64,000 nt of DNA from Cochliopodium minus (Eukaryota; Discosea; Himatismenida; Cochliopodiidae), in the NCBI GenBank assembly GCA_024220525.1, contig JAMYWO010000225.1, forward strand, positions 1 through 64,000, given 5' to 3'. Position 1 is the first letter of the stretch; every line of letters starts with the position of its first letter. Below the pieces are notes generated by a model that was not told the origin of the DNA, searched no databases, and saw only the letters and a list, made by a program, of their open reading frames with translations. Below, in pieces: positions 36,585-47,892 of this stretch. The translations under genes were made by a program, and so were the position numbers.

Positions 36585-37016
36585 TTATAATTTTAATGTT
36601 TTATATTGATCTATTAATATTTTCAAAACGATCAGTGATTTGCTTGAAGTATCTTCATGGAAGGTTGTATTGAAGGATGAATATTCCATGATTTTGAAAA
36701 TGACGTTGATATCGATGCGAGATATGAAATTATTCTTGTCATTCCTTAAATTGATAAAACAACAAAACATCCTGGCATAATCCTTGAGGATGATATCTTC
36801 AGTTAAAGGAATGGGTTTTTTAATCTCCTTCACTGATTCGTAGATTAATCCTAAGGGAAGTGTAGTGACTGTAGATATAGCTAAGGCAGGTAAAAGAGAT
36901 ACACCCAATGCAACTAAAGGAATGGTTCCAGCTCCCATCAGATAATATTTGTAAGAATTCACTTTTAAATTCACTGAATTGGCTCTCTTTAAAAAATTCT
37001 TCATTTTTTGGATCAT
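36585..37016 (-). CDS. Hypothetical membrane-associated protein, 143 aa
   Basis: Open frame beginning MIQKMKNFLKRANSVNLKV, with one long hydrophobic segment (residues ~27-56, including GTIPLVALGVSLLPALAIST) that could cross a membrane once or as a hairpin, then a soluble helical part with Cys-Cys at PYARMFCCFINLRN-like positions (ARMFCCFINLR). The frame stays open upstream of this ATG to about 37070, so the true start may be further up or in another exon. No family recognised. Confidence 0.5.
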   Translation of the reverse strand: MIQKMKNFLKRANSVNLKVNSYKYYLMGAGTIPLVALGVSLLPALAISTVTTLPLGLIYESVKEIKKPIPLTEDIILKDYARMFCCFINLRNDKNNFISRIDINVIFKIMEYSSFNTTFHEDTSSKSLIVLKILIDQYKTLKL

Positions 37017-37177
37017 GTTGGGATCATCTTTGAAATAAACATCAAGTTCATTTATCGATTTAAAGTATTTCTGATTGCATTTTTTTTTAATTAATTTTCA
37101 CAACATAATAATAAAAAAAAAATGAATTGATTGAAAAAAAAATATTGTACAAAAAATTTTTATAAATAATTCACTCC

Positions 37178-39502
37178 TCATCTGGTTTTTTTGTGAATGT
37201 TTTCTTTTCTTAGCATACAAATGAAACAATCATTGAAATTGGAGGATTTTTGGGAGTTGCACTTCTTGCAGGACAAAACAAGGAAATCAATAGAGTTCTC
37301 CATGGTAGAGAAATAACTGTAACCCTCTGGGTAATCTATTTCTGGGTGATCTTTAAGATTTTGGAAAAATACATCATGACCCAGTGAATGTTCAATTACC
37401 TTTTAAAATAAATTTTAAAATAAAAATTTAAAAAAAATGAAAATAATTTGAATAAAATTTTATAAAATAAAAATTTACTTGAACATTTTTTTAAAAACTT
37501 TATTTAATTTTTTTTTTACCCAATTACTTGTCTTTTTAGTTAGTATTAGGGAACAATAAAAACATTGAAAGTTGAATTTTTTGAAGAGAAATTTTCTCAG
37601 GGGCTGAAAAGTAGTGTCAAACCTGCAAATTTCGAAATATTTTTTGAGTTGGTCAATATTCATGTCAGGAATACGATCAAAATAATCCTTAAAAAATTAT
37701 TTTTTTTTAAAACAATTTTAAAAAAAATAATTTTTTTTTTTACTTCAAATTTTTGTAAATTTCCGTAAATATAGGGAAACTGTTTGAAAACACTGTGCCT
37801 TTTGACATAAATGAACTCAGCCAATTTTCTGGCCCATTTCAAAATGTTATCCGCAGTATTCATTCTTGAAAAAATTTGGTAAGGCTTTTATTTTATTTTA
37901 TTTTATTTTATTTTATTTTATTTTATTTTTTTTAATTTATTTTTATTTTTTATTTTTTATTTTTTATTTTTATGGATTAATTATTATGAATTATTTTTTA
38001 AGAATTTTTCTTTATTTTTATTTTTTTACGCTCCATCATTTATAATATCAATAACTAGGTTTTGAGAAAGGTCTCTGTATTCTACAGAACCGAATTTTTG
38101 TCTGTATGATTTATGAGGTCTGTTATTCCGAAAAAGTTGTCCTCCAACATTTGTAACATCATCATTATTATTGATATTCGTGTTATTTGGATTATTTTCA
38201 CTAAAAAAATTATATTTTTATTTTATTTTAAAATTTATTTTCAATTTATTTTATTTATTTTATTTATATTATTTATTATTTTTTATTTTTTTATTTTTTT
38301 ATTATTTATTATTTATTATTTTTTATTTTTTTATTTTTTTATTATTTATTATTTTTTATTTTTTTATTTTTTTTTATTTATTTTATTTTATTTTTTATTT
38401 TTCAAATTTTTTATTATTTTTTTACTTTTTTATTATATTCATTATATTATTTTATTTTTTTATTTTTGTTTTTTATTTTTTTATTCATTTTATTTTTTAT
38501 TTATTTATTTTTTCATTTTTGTTATTTTTTCATTTTATTATATTTTATTTTTTTATTTTTTTACCTTTTATTCTTGGGTATCTTGTTTTGCTCGTAAAAA
38601 GAAGAGTTGTCTAAACAAGCCTTGTTCTTCCTCTGGCAAGTTTGACAAGGTCTATTCTTATCGCAACCAACCTTGGCCTTAACACATTCATAACACCTCG
38701 TTTTTTTTTCGAAATCAATATTATTTTTATTTTTATTTTTTTCAATAATATTATTATTATTATTATTATTGTGATTTGAATAAACATCATTATCATCTGA
38801 GATATCTATTTTTTTATTTTTTTTATTATTTCCACTTACAGTATTTATAGTATCAATTTTTTCAATTCTCTCAACACCATTCTTTATTCTTCCTTGATAA
38901 TCTCCATCCTTGATGATCCCACCCATCTTCCTCTTCTTCTGCTGCATCATCGAATCCACTGACAGAGATTTCGCCAGAAGTTTCTTTTCTCTCCCATCTG
39001 ATGGGAGATCCCTCTTGGGAGTGCTGCTCATCTCCAATGAGCTCTCCATCATCGAACATGAAGAAGATAGAGGCAATGATAGAGAACTGCTCTTCCTCAT
39101 ATCGGAGAAGACCCTATCAAAATCGACATTGTCGTAGGATCTTTCCACATAGAAGGTATATACATCCTCCTCATCTTTGATTGATGTGATATCATTCTCA
39201 TAGTTCAAATTTTTATCGTTGTTCTTTTTTTCTTTAAGGTTATAATTCATGTCCTCCTCAATATCCTCCTCAATATCTATATCTAATTTATTATTTTTTG
39301 CATTTTCCATCCTTTCTTCTATTTTGAATGACAATTTTCTTTTGATGGGAATATTTCCATTTTTGGTCGTATTCTTATTATCACTATTGTTATTTATTTG
39401 TAATGTTGTTGATTTTGATATTATCTTATCTTCACTATCATCTGTAAGATCTAGTATATATGAGCTATTATTTGTTTTTGGGGTGTTTTCATTTTTATTC
39501 AT
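37178..39502 (-). CDS. Zn2Cys6 cluster plus HNH-like domain protein
   Basis: Five exons (39502-38565, 38200-38030, 37864-37744, 37687-37520, 37399-37178) total 1620 nt, 539 residues. The first ~260 residues are disordered, rich in Asn, Asp, Ser. Residues ~269-297 are a fungal-type binuclear cluster with the exact spacing C-x2-C-x6-C-x5-C-x2-C-x6-C (RCYECVKAKVGCDKNRPC, QTC, KNKAC). Such clusters bind DNA. The C-terminal ~200 residues hold an HNH-like treble-clef: CFYC, then VIEHSLGHD, then CKKCNSQK, then CFICMLRKENIH. The His after Glu and the Asn after the second Cys pair match HNH nucleases, but catalysis is not shown. A closely related gene lies at 41760-43584 without the Zn2Cys6 cluster. 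Confidence 0.8.
37878..37930. repeat. (TTTTA)n pentanucleotide repeat
   Basis: About ten tandem copies of ATTTT inside the intron between exons 2 and 3 of the Zn2Cys6/HNH-like gene. Confidence 0.85.
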
Positions 39503-39639
39503 TTCAAATTTTTTTTTTTATTGATTTATTTTGTTTTTTATTTTTAATTTTTGAAACACAATTCAAACAATTTGGATATATTTACTATTTAGGTTTAAAC
39601 TTTAAATTTTTTCTTCAAAATAAATTTTGTTTTCTTTAA

Positions 39640-39762
39640 ATATTTGTTATTGAAAAGTTTATAACAGATGCAACAATCATAAAATTGATTTATTGAGGAG
39701 AAAATAAAAGCAAAATATTTTGCAACAAGTTATGAAGAACAATATCCATGGCTTATTTTTTT
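39640..39762 (-). pseudogene. Relic of the first exon and upstream region of the RCC1 gene
   Basis: On the minus strand this stretch aligns with the start region of the adjacent RCC1 gene (41112-41170): a shared ATGGATATT core, then matching CAT, TTGTTG and the T-rich donor side, but the start codon is gone. It lies just past the 3' end of the intact gene, so it is the beginning of a further, lost tandem copy. Confidence 0.45.
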
Positions 39763-39822
39763 TAGTTATATTATTTTTTAATTAAATTATTTTTAAAAAA
39801 TTATTTTGAATTAATCAATTTT

Positions 39823-41163
39823 TTAAAAAAAAGAAAGATTAATGATCAAGTAAAGAAGATATTTTGGAAGTTTAGATGCAATTTTCTTTTGGAAATATTT
39901 TGAAACAAGTACAAACTCAAGAATAGATTTTTTTATTTCATTTGAGGAAAGAAAGTGAGTTTGAGGAGACCATTCAAACACATCACCTGATCCAATAAAC
40001 ATCAAAGAAGGATCGTTAATAATCAACTCATGAGAATAGTCTTTCAAAGAAAATTTTCCTCTAACAAAAACTTTTCCATCATTGTAATGAATGAAAGAAG
40101 AATGGGTAGAACAAAGAACAGATTGAATGTTTTCATCTTTCATTATTGTTTGAGGTGATAATTCAGTTTCTTCAATTTTTAAGATTACTTGATTTTTTTC
40201 ATTATACCCAAAACCAATAATTTCTCCATCTTTTTTCAAAATAAGAGTGTGAAAAGATGTTCCAAACATATTTATGTTTTCTATTTTCGTCAATAAAGTT
40301 GGTGTTTCTATTATATTTACTTTTTCATCTAATCCCAATCTTTTGTTAACACTATTTTATTTTTAAAGTTTTAATTTAAAAAAGTTAAATTTTTAAAAAA
40401 AGAATTTTTTTTTTACTTGTATCCAAAAACATAAATTTCTCCATTTTTCTTTTGATAAATTGTATGTTGAATTCCACAAACAATATCTTCAATATCAGGA
40501 TCATTCAACAAAAAAGTGGGTGTATTTCTGTTGTTTTCATCTCCCAATCCAATTTGTCCTGTATAATTACCACCAAAAACCAACAAATCTCCATTTTCTT
40601 TGTAAATAATTGAATGATAACCTCCCAATCTTATCATTTTGATCGTTTTATCTTTCATCAACAAAATTGGAGTTGTTTGTTTTTTTATTTCTGAATTTCC
40701 AATTCCCAATTGTCCATAATTATTAGCTCCAAACACCAATAATTCTCCATTTTCTTTGTAAATCATTGTATGACTGAATCCACACGAAATTAAATTGATT
40801 GTTGCATCATTCATCACCAATACTGGTTCATATTGAGTATGATTATTTCCTATTCCCAATTCTCCATTTCTATTGTATCCAAATGCAAATAAATCTCCAT
40901 TTTTATAAAAGATGAAAGAAAGGCTACTTCCCAAACAAATTGATTTTATATTTTTATCATTCTTCAATAAAATTGGTTTATCAGCTCTGTAAATGTGTCC
41001 AATTCCTAATTGACCATATTCATTCTCTCCCATTCCATATAAATCTCCATTATCTATTTTAATTTAATTGAAAAGAGAATAATTGATGAATTGAAGAGAA
41101 TAAGATTTTACAACAATAAAATAAAAGATGGTGTGAAAAATATCCATTGCTGATCTTTTTCAT
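39823..41163 (-). CDS. RCC1-repeat (propeller) protein
   Basis: Three exons (41163-41112, 41053-40417, 40351-39823) total 1218 nt, 405 residues. RCC1 repeats are clear: GDLYGMGENEYGQLGIGH, GDLFAFGYNRNGELGIGN, GELLVFGANNYGQLGIGN, GDLLVFGGNYTGQIGLGD, GEIYVFGY, GEIIGFGYNEKNQ. These form a seven-bladed propeller that in other proteins acts in chromatin binding, GEF activity or ubiquitin ligases. The C-terminus has a short F-box-like or helical tail (IASKLPKYLLYLIINLSFF) after a WSPQTHFLSS linker. Parts of this gene are duplicated on both sides. Confidence 0.8.
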
Positions 41164-41234
41164 TTTTTTATATAGTCAAATATTTTTTTAATTTTTTAAA
41201 CGAAAGAAAGATGAATGATAAAGAAAAAAAGATA

Positions 41235-41720
41235 TTATGCAAGTTTAGATGCAATTTTCATTTGTAAATATTTTGAAACAAGTACAAACTCAAGAATAGA
41301 TTGTTTTGTTTCATTTGAGAAAAGAAAGTGAGTTTGAGGAGACCATTCAAACACATCAATTGATCCAATAAACATCAAAAAAGGATTATTATAAATCAAC
41401 TCATGCGAATGTTGTTTTGAATAAAGCTCTGCTCTTGCAAAAACTTTTCCATCATCGAAATGAATGAAAGAACAATAAAATAAACAAAGAACAGATTGAA
41501 TGTTTTCATCTTTCATTATTGTTTGAGGTGATAATTCATTTTTAGTTTTTGTTCTTAATTTATGGTGATCATTTGATCTAAAACCAACAATTTCTCCATC
41601 TTTTTTCAAAATAAGAGTGTGAAAAGATGTTCCAAACATATTTATGTTTTCTATTTTGATCAATAAAGTTGGTTTTTCTATTTTTTCCATATCTTTTAAT
41701 CTCAATATTTTACTATGATT
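41235..41720 (-). pseudogene. Partial copy of the last exon of the RCC1 gene
   Basis: An open frame very similar to the third exon of the intact gene (shared MFGTSFHTLILKKDGEI, LSPQTIMKDENIQSVLC and VFEWSPQTHFL) but with no exons 1-2 upstream; it abuts the stop of the HNH-like paralogue at 41760. It ends at IASKLA, earlier than the intact copy, so the C-terminal tail is lost. Best read as a remnant of tandem duplication. Confidence 0.65.
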
Positions 41721-41759
41721 ATTTTTTTTTAAATATTCTTCCCAAAAATAAAAAAAAAT

Positions 41760-43584
41760 TTATTTTTTATTGACGTGAATATTTTCTTTTCTCAACATAC
41801 AAATGAAACAATCATTATATTTTGCTTTTTTGGCAGAGTTGCACTTTTTACATGCAATTTTGAGAAACTCCATGGCATTTTCCATGTCCTTGAATGTGGA
41901 ATAGCCTTCTGGATATTCTATTTCTGGATGGTCAATCAAGTTTTGTAAGAAGGGTTCATGACCCAAAGAATGTTCCACAACCTTTAAAAAAAAAAATTGG
42001 AAAAAGAAAAAAAAAATGTAACTAGAAAAAAAATTTTAAAAGAAAAAATAAAATTAAATTGAAAAAAAATATTTTAATTGAAAAAAAAAAAAGTAAAAAA
42101 AAATTTCCTCCATTTTTTTAGTTACCCATTTATTAGAATTTCTTTCTATTGGAATGTCACAATAATAACATTTGTTTTCACACTTTCTGAAGAGGTATTT
42201 CCGGAGAGGTTGGAACCTTGTATCAAAAGTCATCACGTTGAAAAACTTTTTAAACTGATCAACAGTCATATCTGGTATTTCATCATAATGGAGCTGTGAA
42301 AAAATCAAATTTAATTTAATTTTTATTTTTTAAATTTTTTTATATTATTTTTTCATCAAAAATATTACGTCAAAATTAGGTATAGTACCGTAAATATACG
42401 GAAATTTGTTGAAAACTTCTCTTCTATGAACAAATCCGTTATATTGGAGTAATATGGTCCATTTGATGAGATTTTCAGCCGATTTAAGCCTAATTTAAAA
42501 ATAAAATAAAATAAAATAAAATAAAATGAAATTAAATAAAAAATAAAATTAAATTTTAAAATTTTATAATTTTAAATTAAAATATATTTTTTTACGATCC
42601 ATCTTTTTTTATGTCTTCTACTACTTTTTCCAACAACATTTTTTCTTTTTCTCCAGGTTGAAAAATAAATTGACTGTAAACAGGAGTTCCAAAGTCCACG
42701 GTATAGGGCTGGTAGTAAAGTTGATAAAGATCCTTGTCGATATTTTTTTTAGGGCCAAAGTACAACACATCATTTTTTTTTATTTTACAATTATTCTCAT
42801 TTTTTTCGTTTTCATCTTTATATGATTTATTATTTAATTTATTTTTATTTAATTTATTATTTTGATTGGATATATTTATGCTTTCATCATCTATCAAACT
42901 CAATATATTCCTATTCACATTATTTCTATTGCAATCATAATTTTTCATATTTTTATCATTTGGGTTAATATCCTTCCCATTACTCATCATTTTGTTCCTA
43001 TCACCATTTTTATTCGGATGATCTCCAGTACTTGTCTTATTCAGATTCGAATTAAACTTGTTGAAATAATTGGTGATGAAATCGTTGACTACAGCTCTCC
43101 TTTTCTCGAAATAGGAATCCACAGATTGGGATTGTGTTTTTATATCGTTCATCCTATCATTTTTGGTTTCAGGAGTGTGGAAAATAGAATTATGAGAAAT
43201 TGATTTTTTGAAGGGAGAAATTTCTGTTGATTTATTCTCTGAAATGAAAACTTGTGACAATGAGATATCCTTGCTATAGTTTGTATTAGATGTTGCATGT
43301 GTATCATTAGTTCGGATTCTTGATCCCATTCTATCATAATCAATGTGATCATATGATCTATCCAGATATGCGTAATGATCCATGGGATGATCCATCATAG
43401 AAGGTTCATCATCTTCATTTTTGCATTCTTTTTTGATGGGATCTTTCAATTTTCTCTTGTGGGGGTTGTTCTGTTGCTGATTTTCTTCATTTGGATGGAT
43501 ATCATCTGTTAAATCCAATATATGATGGGATTTAATGATTTGTTTGGGGAGATCATCAATATCAGATAGATCTATTTTCTTCAT
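41760..43584 (-). CDS. HNH-like domain protein, paralogue without Zn2Cys6 cluster
   Basis: Four exons (43584-42596, 42489-42369, 42293-42126, 41981-41760) total 1500 nt, 499 residues. The last three exons have exactly the sizes of the paralogue's (121, 168, 222 nt). The HNH-like core is kept: CYYCDIPIERN, VVEHSLGHEPF, CKKCNSAK, CFICMLRKENIH. The long first exon is disordered and Asn-rich; it shares short blocks with the paralogue (ILDLTDD, a YLDRSYDHIDYDRM-like block, SVDS) but has no Cys cluster. ILDLTDD-type acidic motifs resemble SUMO-interacting motifs, an inference. Head-to-head with the NAAA-like gene, 38 bp between starts. Confidence 0.78.
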
Positions 43585-43622
43585 TTGAACTTCAATTTTT
43601 TTTAAAAAAAAATATTAAAAAA
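43585..43622. promoter_or_regulatory. 38-bp head-to-head intergenic gap
   Basis: Only 38 bp, mostly A/T homopolymers, separate the start codons of the HNH-like paralogue (minus) and the NAAA-like hydrolase (plus). Either the promoters overlap the genes or the start codons lie further inside. No box recognised. Confidence 0.4.
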
Positions 43623-45948
43623 ATGAAAGAAGATATCAACTCAGATTCCTTCTATCAAACTTCAAATGAAATATTAATAGAAGAGAATAATATCATATTT
43701 TTGGATAATGAGAAGGTGAATAAGGAGATGGATTATAAAACATATTTGGAAGAGGATTTGCCCAAAAAATTAAAAGATTTGCCTGTGGCCCCAAGGTATA
43801 CAAAAATAAATTTAAATTGAGCTGAAACTTGAGTTAATTAAAAGTCAGAAAAATAATTTCTAAAAATAAAAAATAGATATATTATCAACTTAGATGATCC
43901 TCCTGAATCGAGATGGAAAAACGTTATAGAATTATACAAAGAAAGGATAATAGAAGTGGAGTAAAAGACAAAAATAAAAGTTTTATTTTATGTATCTTTT
44001 TAATCTTTTTTTTTATATTTTACTTTTTTAATTAATTTTTTTTATTTTTTATTAATTTATTTTTAATTATTTTTTTACAAAAGTAATAAATTAAAGAAAC
44101 AAATTAATGATCTAATTGGAGAAACATTTGGGAACATTCTTCAAAAAATGATGAGCGGGATTATGAGCGGAGCCTACTACATCTCTGGTATCATGTACTC
44201 CGAAGAGGTGAAAGCAATAGCTCTTCAATTAAACCAACCTATAGGTAGAGTGATTGCCCTTCAACTCATTTACGAGTTTACTGCATGTTGTACTTCTGTA
44301 GTAACGAAAAACAAAGACTCTTTCCCTTTCCACTTTAGAACTATGGATTTCGAAACAAAGTTATTTTTTTATACTTTAATTTATTTTTTCGTTTATTTTT
44401 TCCATTATTTTTTATTTCAAATTTTTTTTTAAATTTTATTTTTTATTTTTTATTTCAAATTTTATGTTTTTTATTTCAAATTTTTTATTTTTTATTTCAA
44501 ATTTCAATTTTCAAATTTTATATTTTTAATTTCAAAATTTTAATCATTTTTTTATTAATCAATTTTATATTAAAATTAAAATTATCTTATTTTAAAAAAT
44601 TTTTTTTTATTGTGAATTTTTTCATTTTGAATTCTTCGTTATAAAAAAAGCTACTTGAAGGACATAACAGTAGAATTTGATTTCCAAAAAAATGGAAAGA
44701 CAGTTTTTATTGCTCCATCTTGGCCAGGATACATAGGAGTATTAACAGGGATGGTAATAAAATAAAAAAAAATTAAACAAATAAAAATAAAAATAAAAAC
44801 TTAATTAGGCCCCAAATAAATATTCTGTGAGCGTAAACTTTAGGACTTTAGAAAAATCTATTTTTAAAAATTTAGTGAGTGGTAAAAATAAATAAAAAAT
44901 AAAAATATTAATATTAATATTAAAAAATAATATTATTAAAACAAAAACAAATCAACAATATAAATTAAAATTAATAAAACAAAAAAATAAAAATAAAATA
45001 AATTAAATAAAGTTATTTTAATTAATGATCCAAAATTTTTTAAAAGGGTTGAAAAAAGGATGGCCTGTCGGATTTTTGGTTAGAGAGAATCTTTCTAATG
45101 AAAACAATGATTTCGGCTCTTTTGTATCTTTCTTCGAAACTTCTAAATTAATTGCTCCTACCTATCTCTTGATCTGTGGAACTAAAGAAAGGGAATCTGT
45201 TTTGTTAACTCTATCGAGGTAAACAATAAAATAATTTGAATTAAAAAATTTGAAATAAAAATAAAAAATTTGAAATAAAAAATGAAAATAAAAATTTGAA
45301 ATTTGAAATTTGAAATTTGAAATTTGAAATAAAAATAAAAAGTTTGAAAAAAAATTTGGAATAAAAAATTTGAAATTTGAAAAAATAAAAAATTTGAAAT
45401 AAAAAATTTGAAATAAAAAATAATTCTATTTATATAGAGAAAAAGTTGACAACAAAAAGTCTTTGAGTGATGAAGATGAACCAGACTATCTCCTTCAAAC
45501 GAACCACGATTGGTGGATCGAGAAACCTAAAGTCAATTTGATCCACAGTAAACAAAGGAAACAAATTGTGGAAAGTAAATTTGAACTTTGGCATTCTTCT
45601 CCAAAAGATAAACCTTTTCCTGTCTGGAACGTGAAAAATTTTTAAATTTTATTAATTTTATTATTATATATTTTTTATTAAAATTAATTTTATTATAACA
45701 TTAATTCTTTATCATTTGTTGTTATTTTTTTATTTTTTTATTTCATATTTTATTTTATTTTTTTTTAGATTTTGGACGGGTTTCCTGTTTGGAATGAAGA
45801 GACCATTTACGCTTCTTTGATGATTCCTCACCTCTCATATTGCAAAACCCTCATCACTTGCAAGGACCCTGAAGATTGCAAGATGTACAAAGAACAACTC
45901 TTAAAAGATGAGATTTCTTACATTAATATTTTGGATAAAAAAAAATAA
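43623..45948 (+). CDS. Acid ceramidase / N-acylethanolamine acid amidase-like hydrolase
   Basis: Eight exons (43623-43795, 43877-43960, 44084-44359, 44651-44753, 44809-44881, 45047-45218, 45438-45630, 45769-45948) sum to 1254 nt, 417 residues, all phases matching. Family motifs: [18 protein letters not shown] (NAAA-beta segment), [11 protein letters not shown] with the self-processing catalytic Cys before Thr-Ser, [32 protein letters not shown], and LLQTNHDWW. The enzymes are Ntn hydrolases that cut amide bonds of ceramide or N-acylethanolamine, normally in lysosomes. Here the N-terminus ([20 protein letters not shown]) is charged and shows no signal peptide, so either the first exon is missed or the protein is cytosolic. 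Confidence 0.82.
45237..45425. repeat. Intronic AATTTGAAATAAAA array
   Basis: Intron 45219-45437 of the NAAA-like gene consists of tandem AAATTTGAAAT words, including four consecutive AAATTTG units near 45300, separated by AAAATAAAA. Confidence 0.8.
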
Positions 45949-46075
45949 AAAAAGTAAATTTGTAGGATATGAGCTTCCAATTAATGAAATTTTTTAAAGA
46001 TGTTACTTGAATTTTCTATCGAGTTTGAATAAAAATATCACTTTTATAAAATTAATTTACTTAATATGAAACGGA

Positions 46076-47689
46076 ATGGGAACATACAACATGGAAGAAA
46101 AATGTAAATATATATATAATTGGATAATGGATGAAAAAAGAAGAACAAAAATAGATAAAAAAAAAAAAATAATATTAAAAAAAATTGAAATTCTTTTAAA
46201 TAAAATAATGGAAAGTGAGTTTTTGATTGAATTGATGGAGAAATATAGCAAATTTGTCATTTTTAATTTCGATTTTCTCAAATTAAAAACAATAGAGAAG
46301 ATAAAGGGATTGATAAGAGATACCAAATCCACAATTCATCAAGTTAAAAGCATCACAATAAAAAAAGAGGTGAAAGAATATCTCTCCAATCAATCGAATG
46401 GAAAGCAAGATTCGCTGAATAAGAAAATGGAAGGAATGAAAACTCTTTTCCCTTTCATGAAAGGTGATATAGCAATTCTATTTACAGATGAAAACATCAA
46501 ACAAATAATCGAAAAGATAGAATCCGTTGAACAAAGATCTTCCGCCAAAAAGGGATTAAAAACAGAAAAAAAAATATTGATTAAAGCTGGATCAACAGGG
46601 TTGGATCCATTCGAGACTCCTTTCTTTCAAGCATTCAACATTTCTACAAAGATAGTTAAGGGAATTATTGAAGTGACTAGAGAAGTTTGCTTATTGAATG
46701 AAGGAAAGTTTTTTGAGGAGGGCCACGTTATTTTGTTGAAGAAGCTTAAAATGAAACCTTTTTTATTTAGAGCTCAAGCACTAGTTTTTTACGAAAATGA
46801 TTTTTGTTACAGCGTTACTACTCTAAGAAATGAAACAAACAATATTTTACAAACATTTGCAGATTGTATATTTTTTAATTCTTATTCAATATTTCTTTTT
46901 TTAATTCTTATTCAATATTTCTTGAATTTAATTCACTTTTTTTGTAATTTTTTTTTTCTTTTTTTTTATTAAAAAAAACTAAAAATAAATTTTGCAAAAT
47001 TAAATTGTCAAATTTCATTTATGAATATTTCTATTACAATGTTTATTGTTATTTATTTAAAATTTTTTATTAAATTAAACTTTTAGGTATACAAATAATT
47101 AATATTATTTCCATTGAAATAAATACTCCCTGTCTTTCGAGCGTTTTTCATTTTATTAAAAGTGCTTTCAAAAATATTGTCAACATCTCCTTGCAATCTA
47201 ATTATGATTTCGAAGAAATGAAGAAAATCAAACAAACAATCCATGAAAACATCGTGCTCGAACAAAAACTCGTTTATGAGTATGAATCTCAACTTTATTA
47301 TGAATATATGAATGGGATGGTTTGGAAAAAAGAAAATTTCCAATTTTTTTACCCCTCAACTGTTAAAGAAAGAATTCTTTTGTTTTTATTTGAAGTAAAA
47401 AAATTTTCAAAGAGAGAGAAGGTTATTTATTTTCTTGTAATCATATTATTTTATTTTTTTGATTTATTTTAAAATTTTTTTATTTTTTTATTTATTTTTT
47501 GAAAAATTTTAGGTTGTATTCCCTAAGCCAATTCTTTTTATTATTTTACATCTTTATGTAAATTCTCTTCCCATATTTATCAACCCTAAGGATTTAAGTT
47601 TAAAGCCTTGTGGATGTTTAGAAGATAGTGATTGTTACTGTTATGAGGAATTTAACGAACCTTGGGGGTTTGCTGATGATTATTATTAA
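46076..47689 (+). CDS. Divergent ribosomal stalk protein P0 / uL10-like
   Basis: Exons 46076-46865, 47087-47421 and 47513-47689 total 1302 nt, 433 residues. The uL10/P0 core is recognisable: AILFTDENIKQIIEKIE, KAGSTGLDPFETPFFQAFNI, TKIVKGIIEVTREVCLLNEG, LLKKLKMKPFLF, then the C-terminal half ISIEINTPCLSSVFHFIKSA. P0 anchors P1/P2 dimers to the ribosome GTPase centre. Compared with the usual ~315 residues there is an N-terminal Lys-rich extension of ~60, and the tail ends FNEPWGFADDYY instead of the conserved acidic MGFGLFD-type peptide. It could be a paralogue with another role (MRT4-like assembly factors are shorter). Confidence 0.65.
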
Positions 47690-47892
47690 ATTTTTAGTTC
47701 TTAATGTTTTGAAGTAAATTAAAATTTTTGTTTTTTTATAACAATCTAAATCAGAAAAAATCAAAAAATATTTTAAATTATTTCATAGAAAAACCAACTT
47801 ATAGTTAAAAATTAAATACAATCCCTTTGAAAAGTTTCAAAACTTTTTCTTTTTTTTTAATTTTATAAATTATAGAAAAAAAAAGAAAAAAA
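47690..47892. other. Short spacer
   Basis: AT-rich spacer between the P0-like stop and the translin start, nothing recognised. Confidence 0.5.

Noticed and set aside
38113-38682. A 189-codon plus-strand frame rich in Phe, Ile, Leu and Tyr, like a membrane protein
   Set aside because: It is translated T-rich intron sequence of the minus-strand Zn2Cys6/HNH-like gene. The same holds for similar Phe-rich frames at 17585-18139 and 33395-33600.
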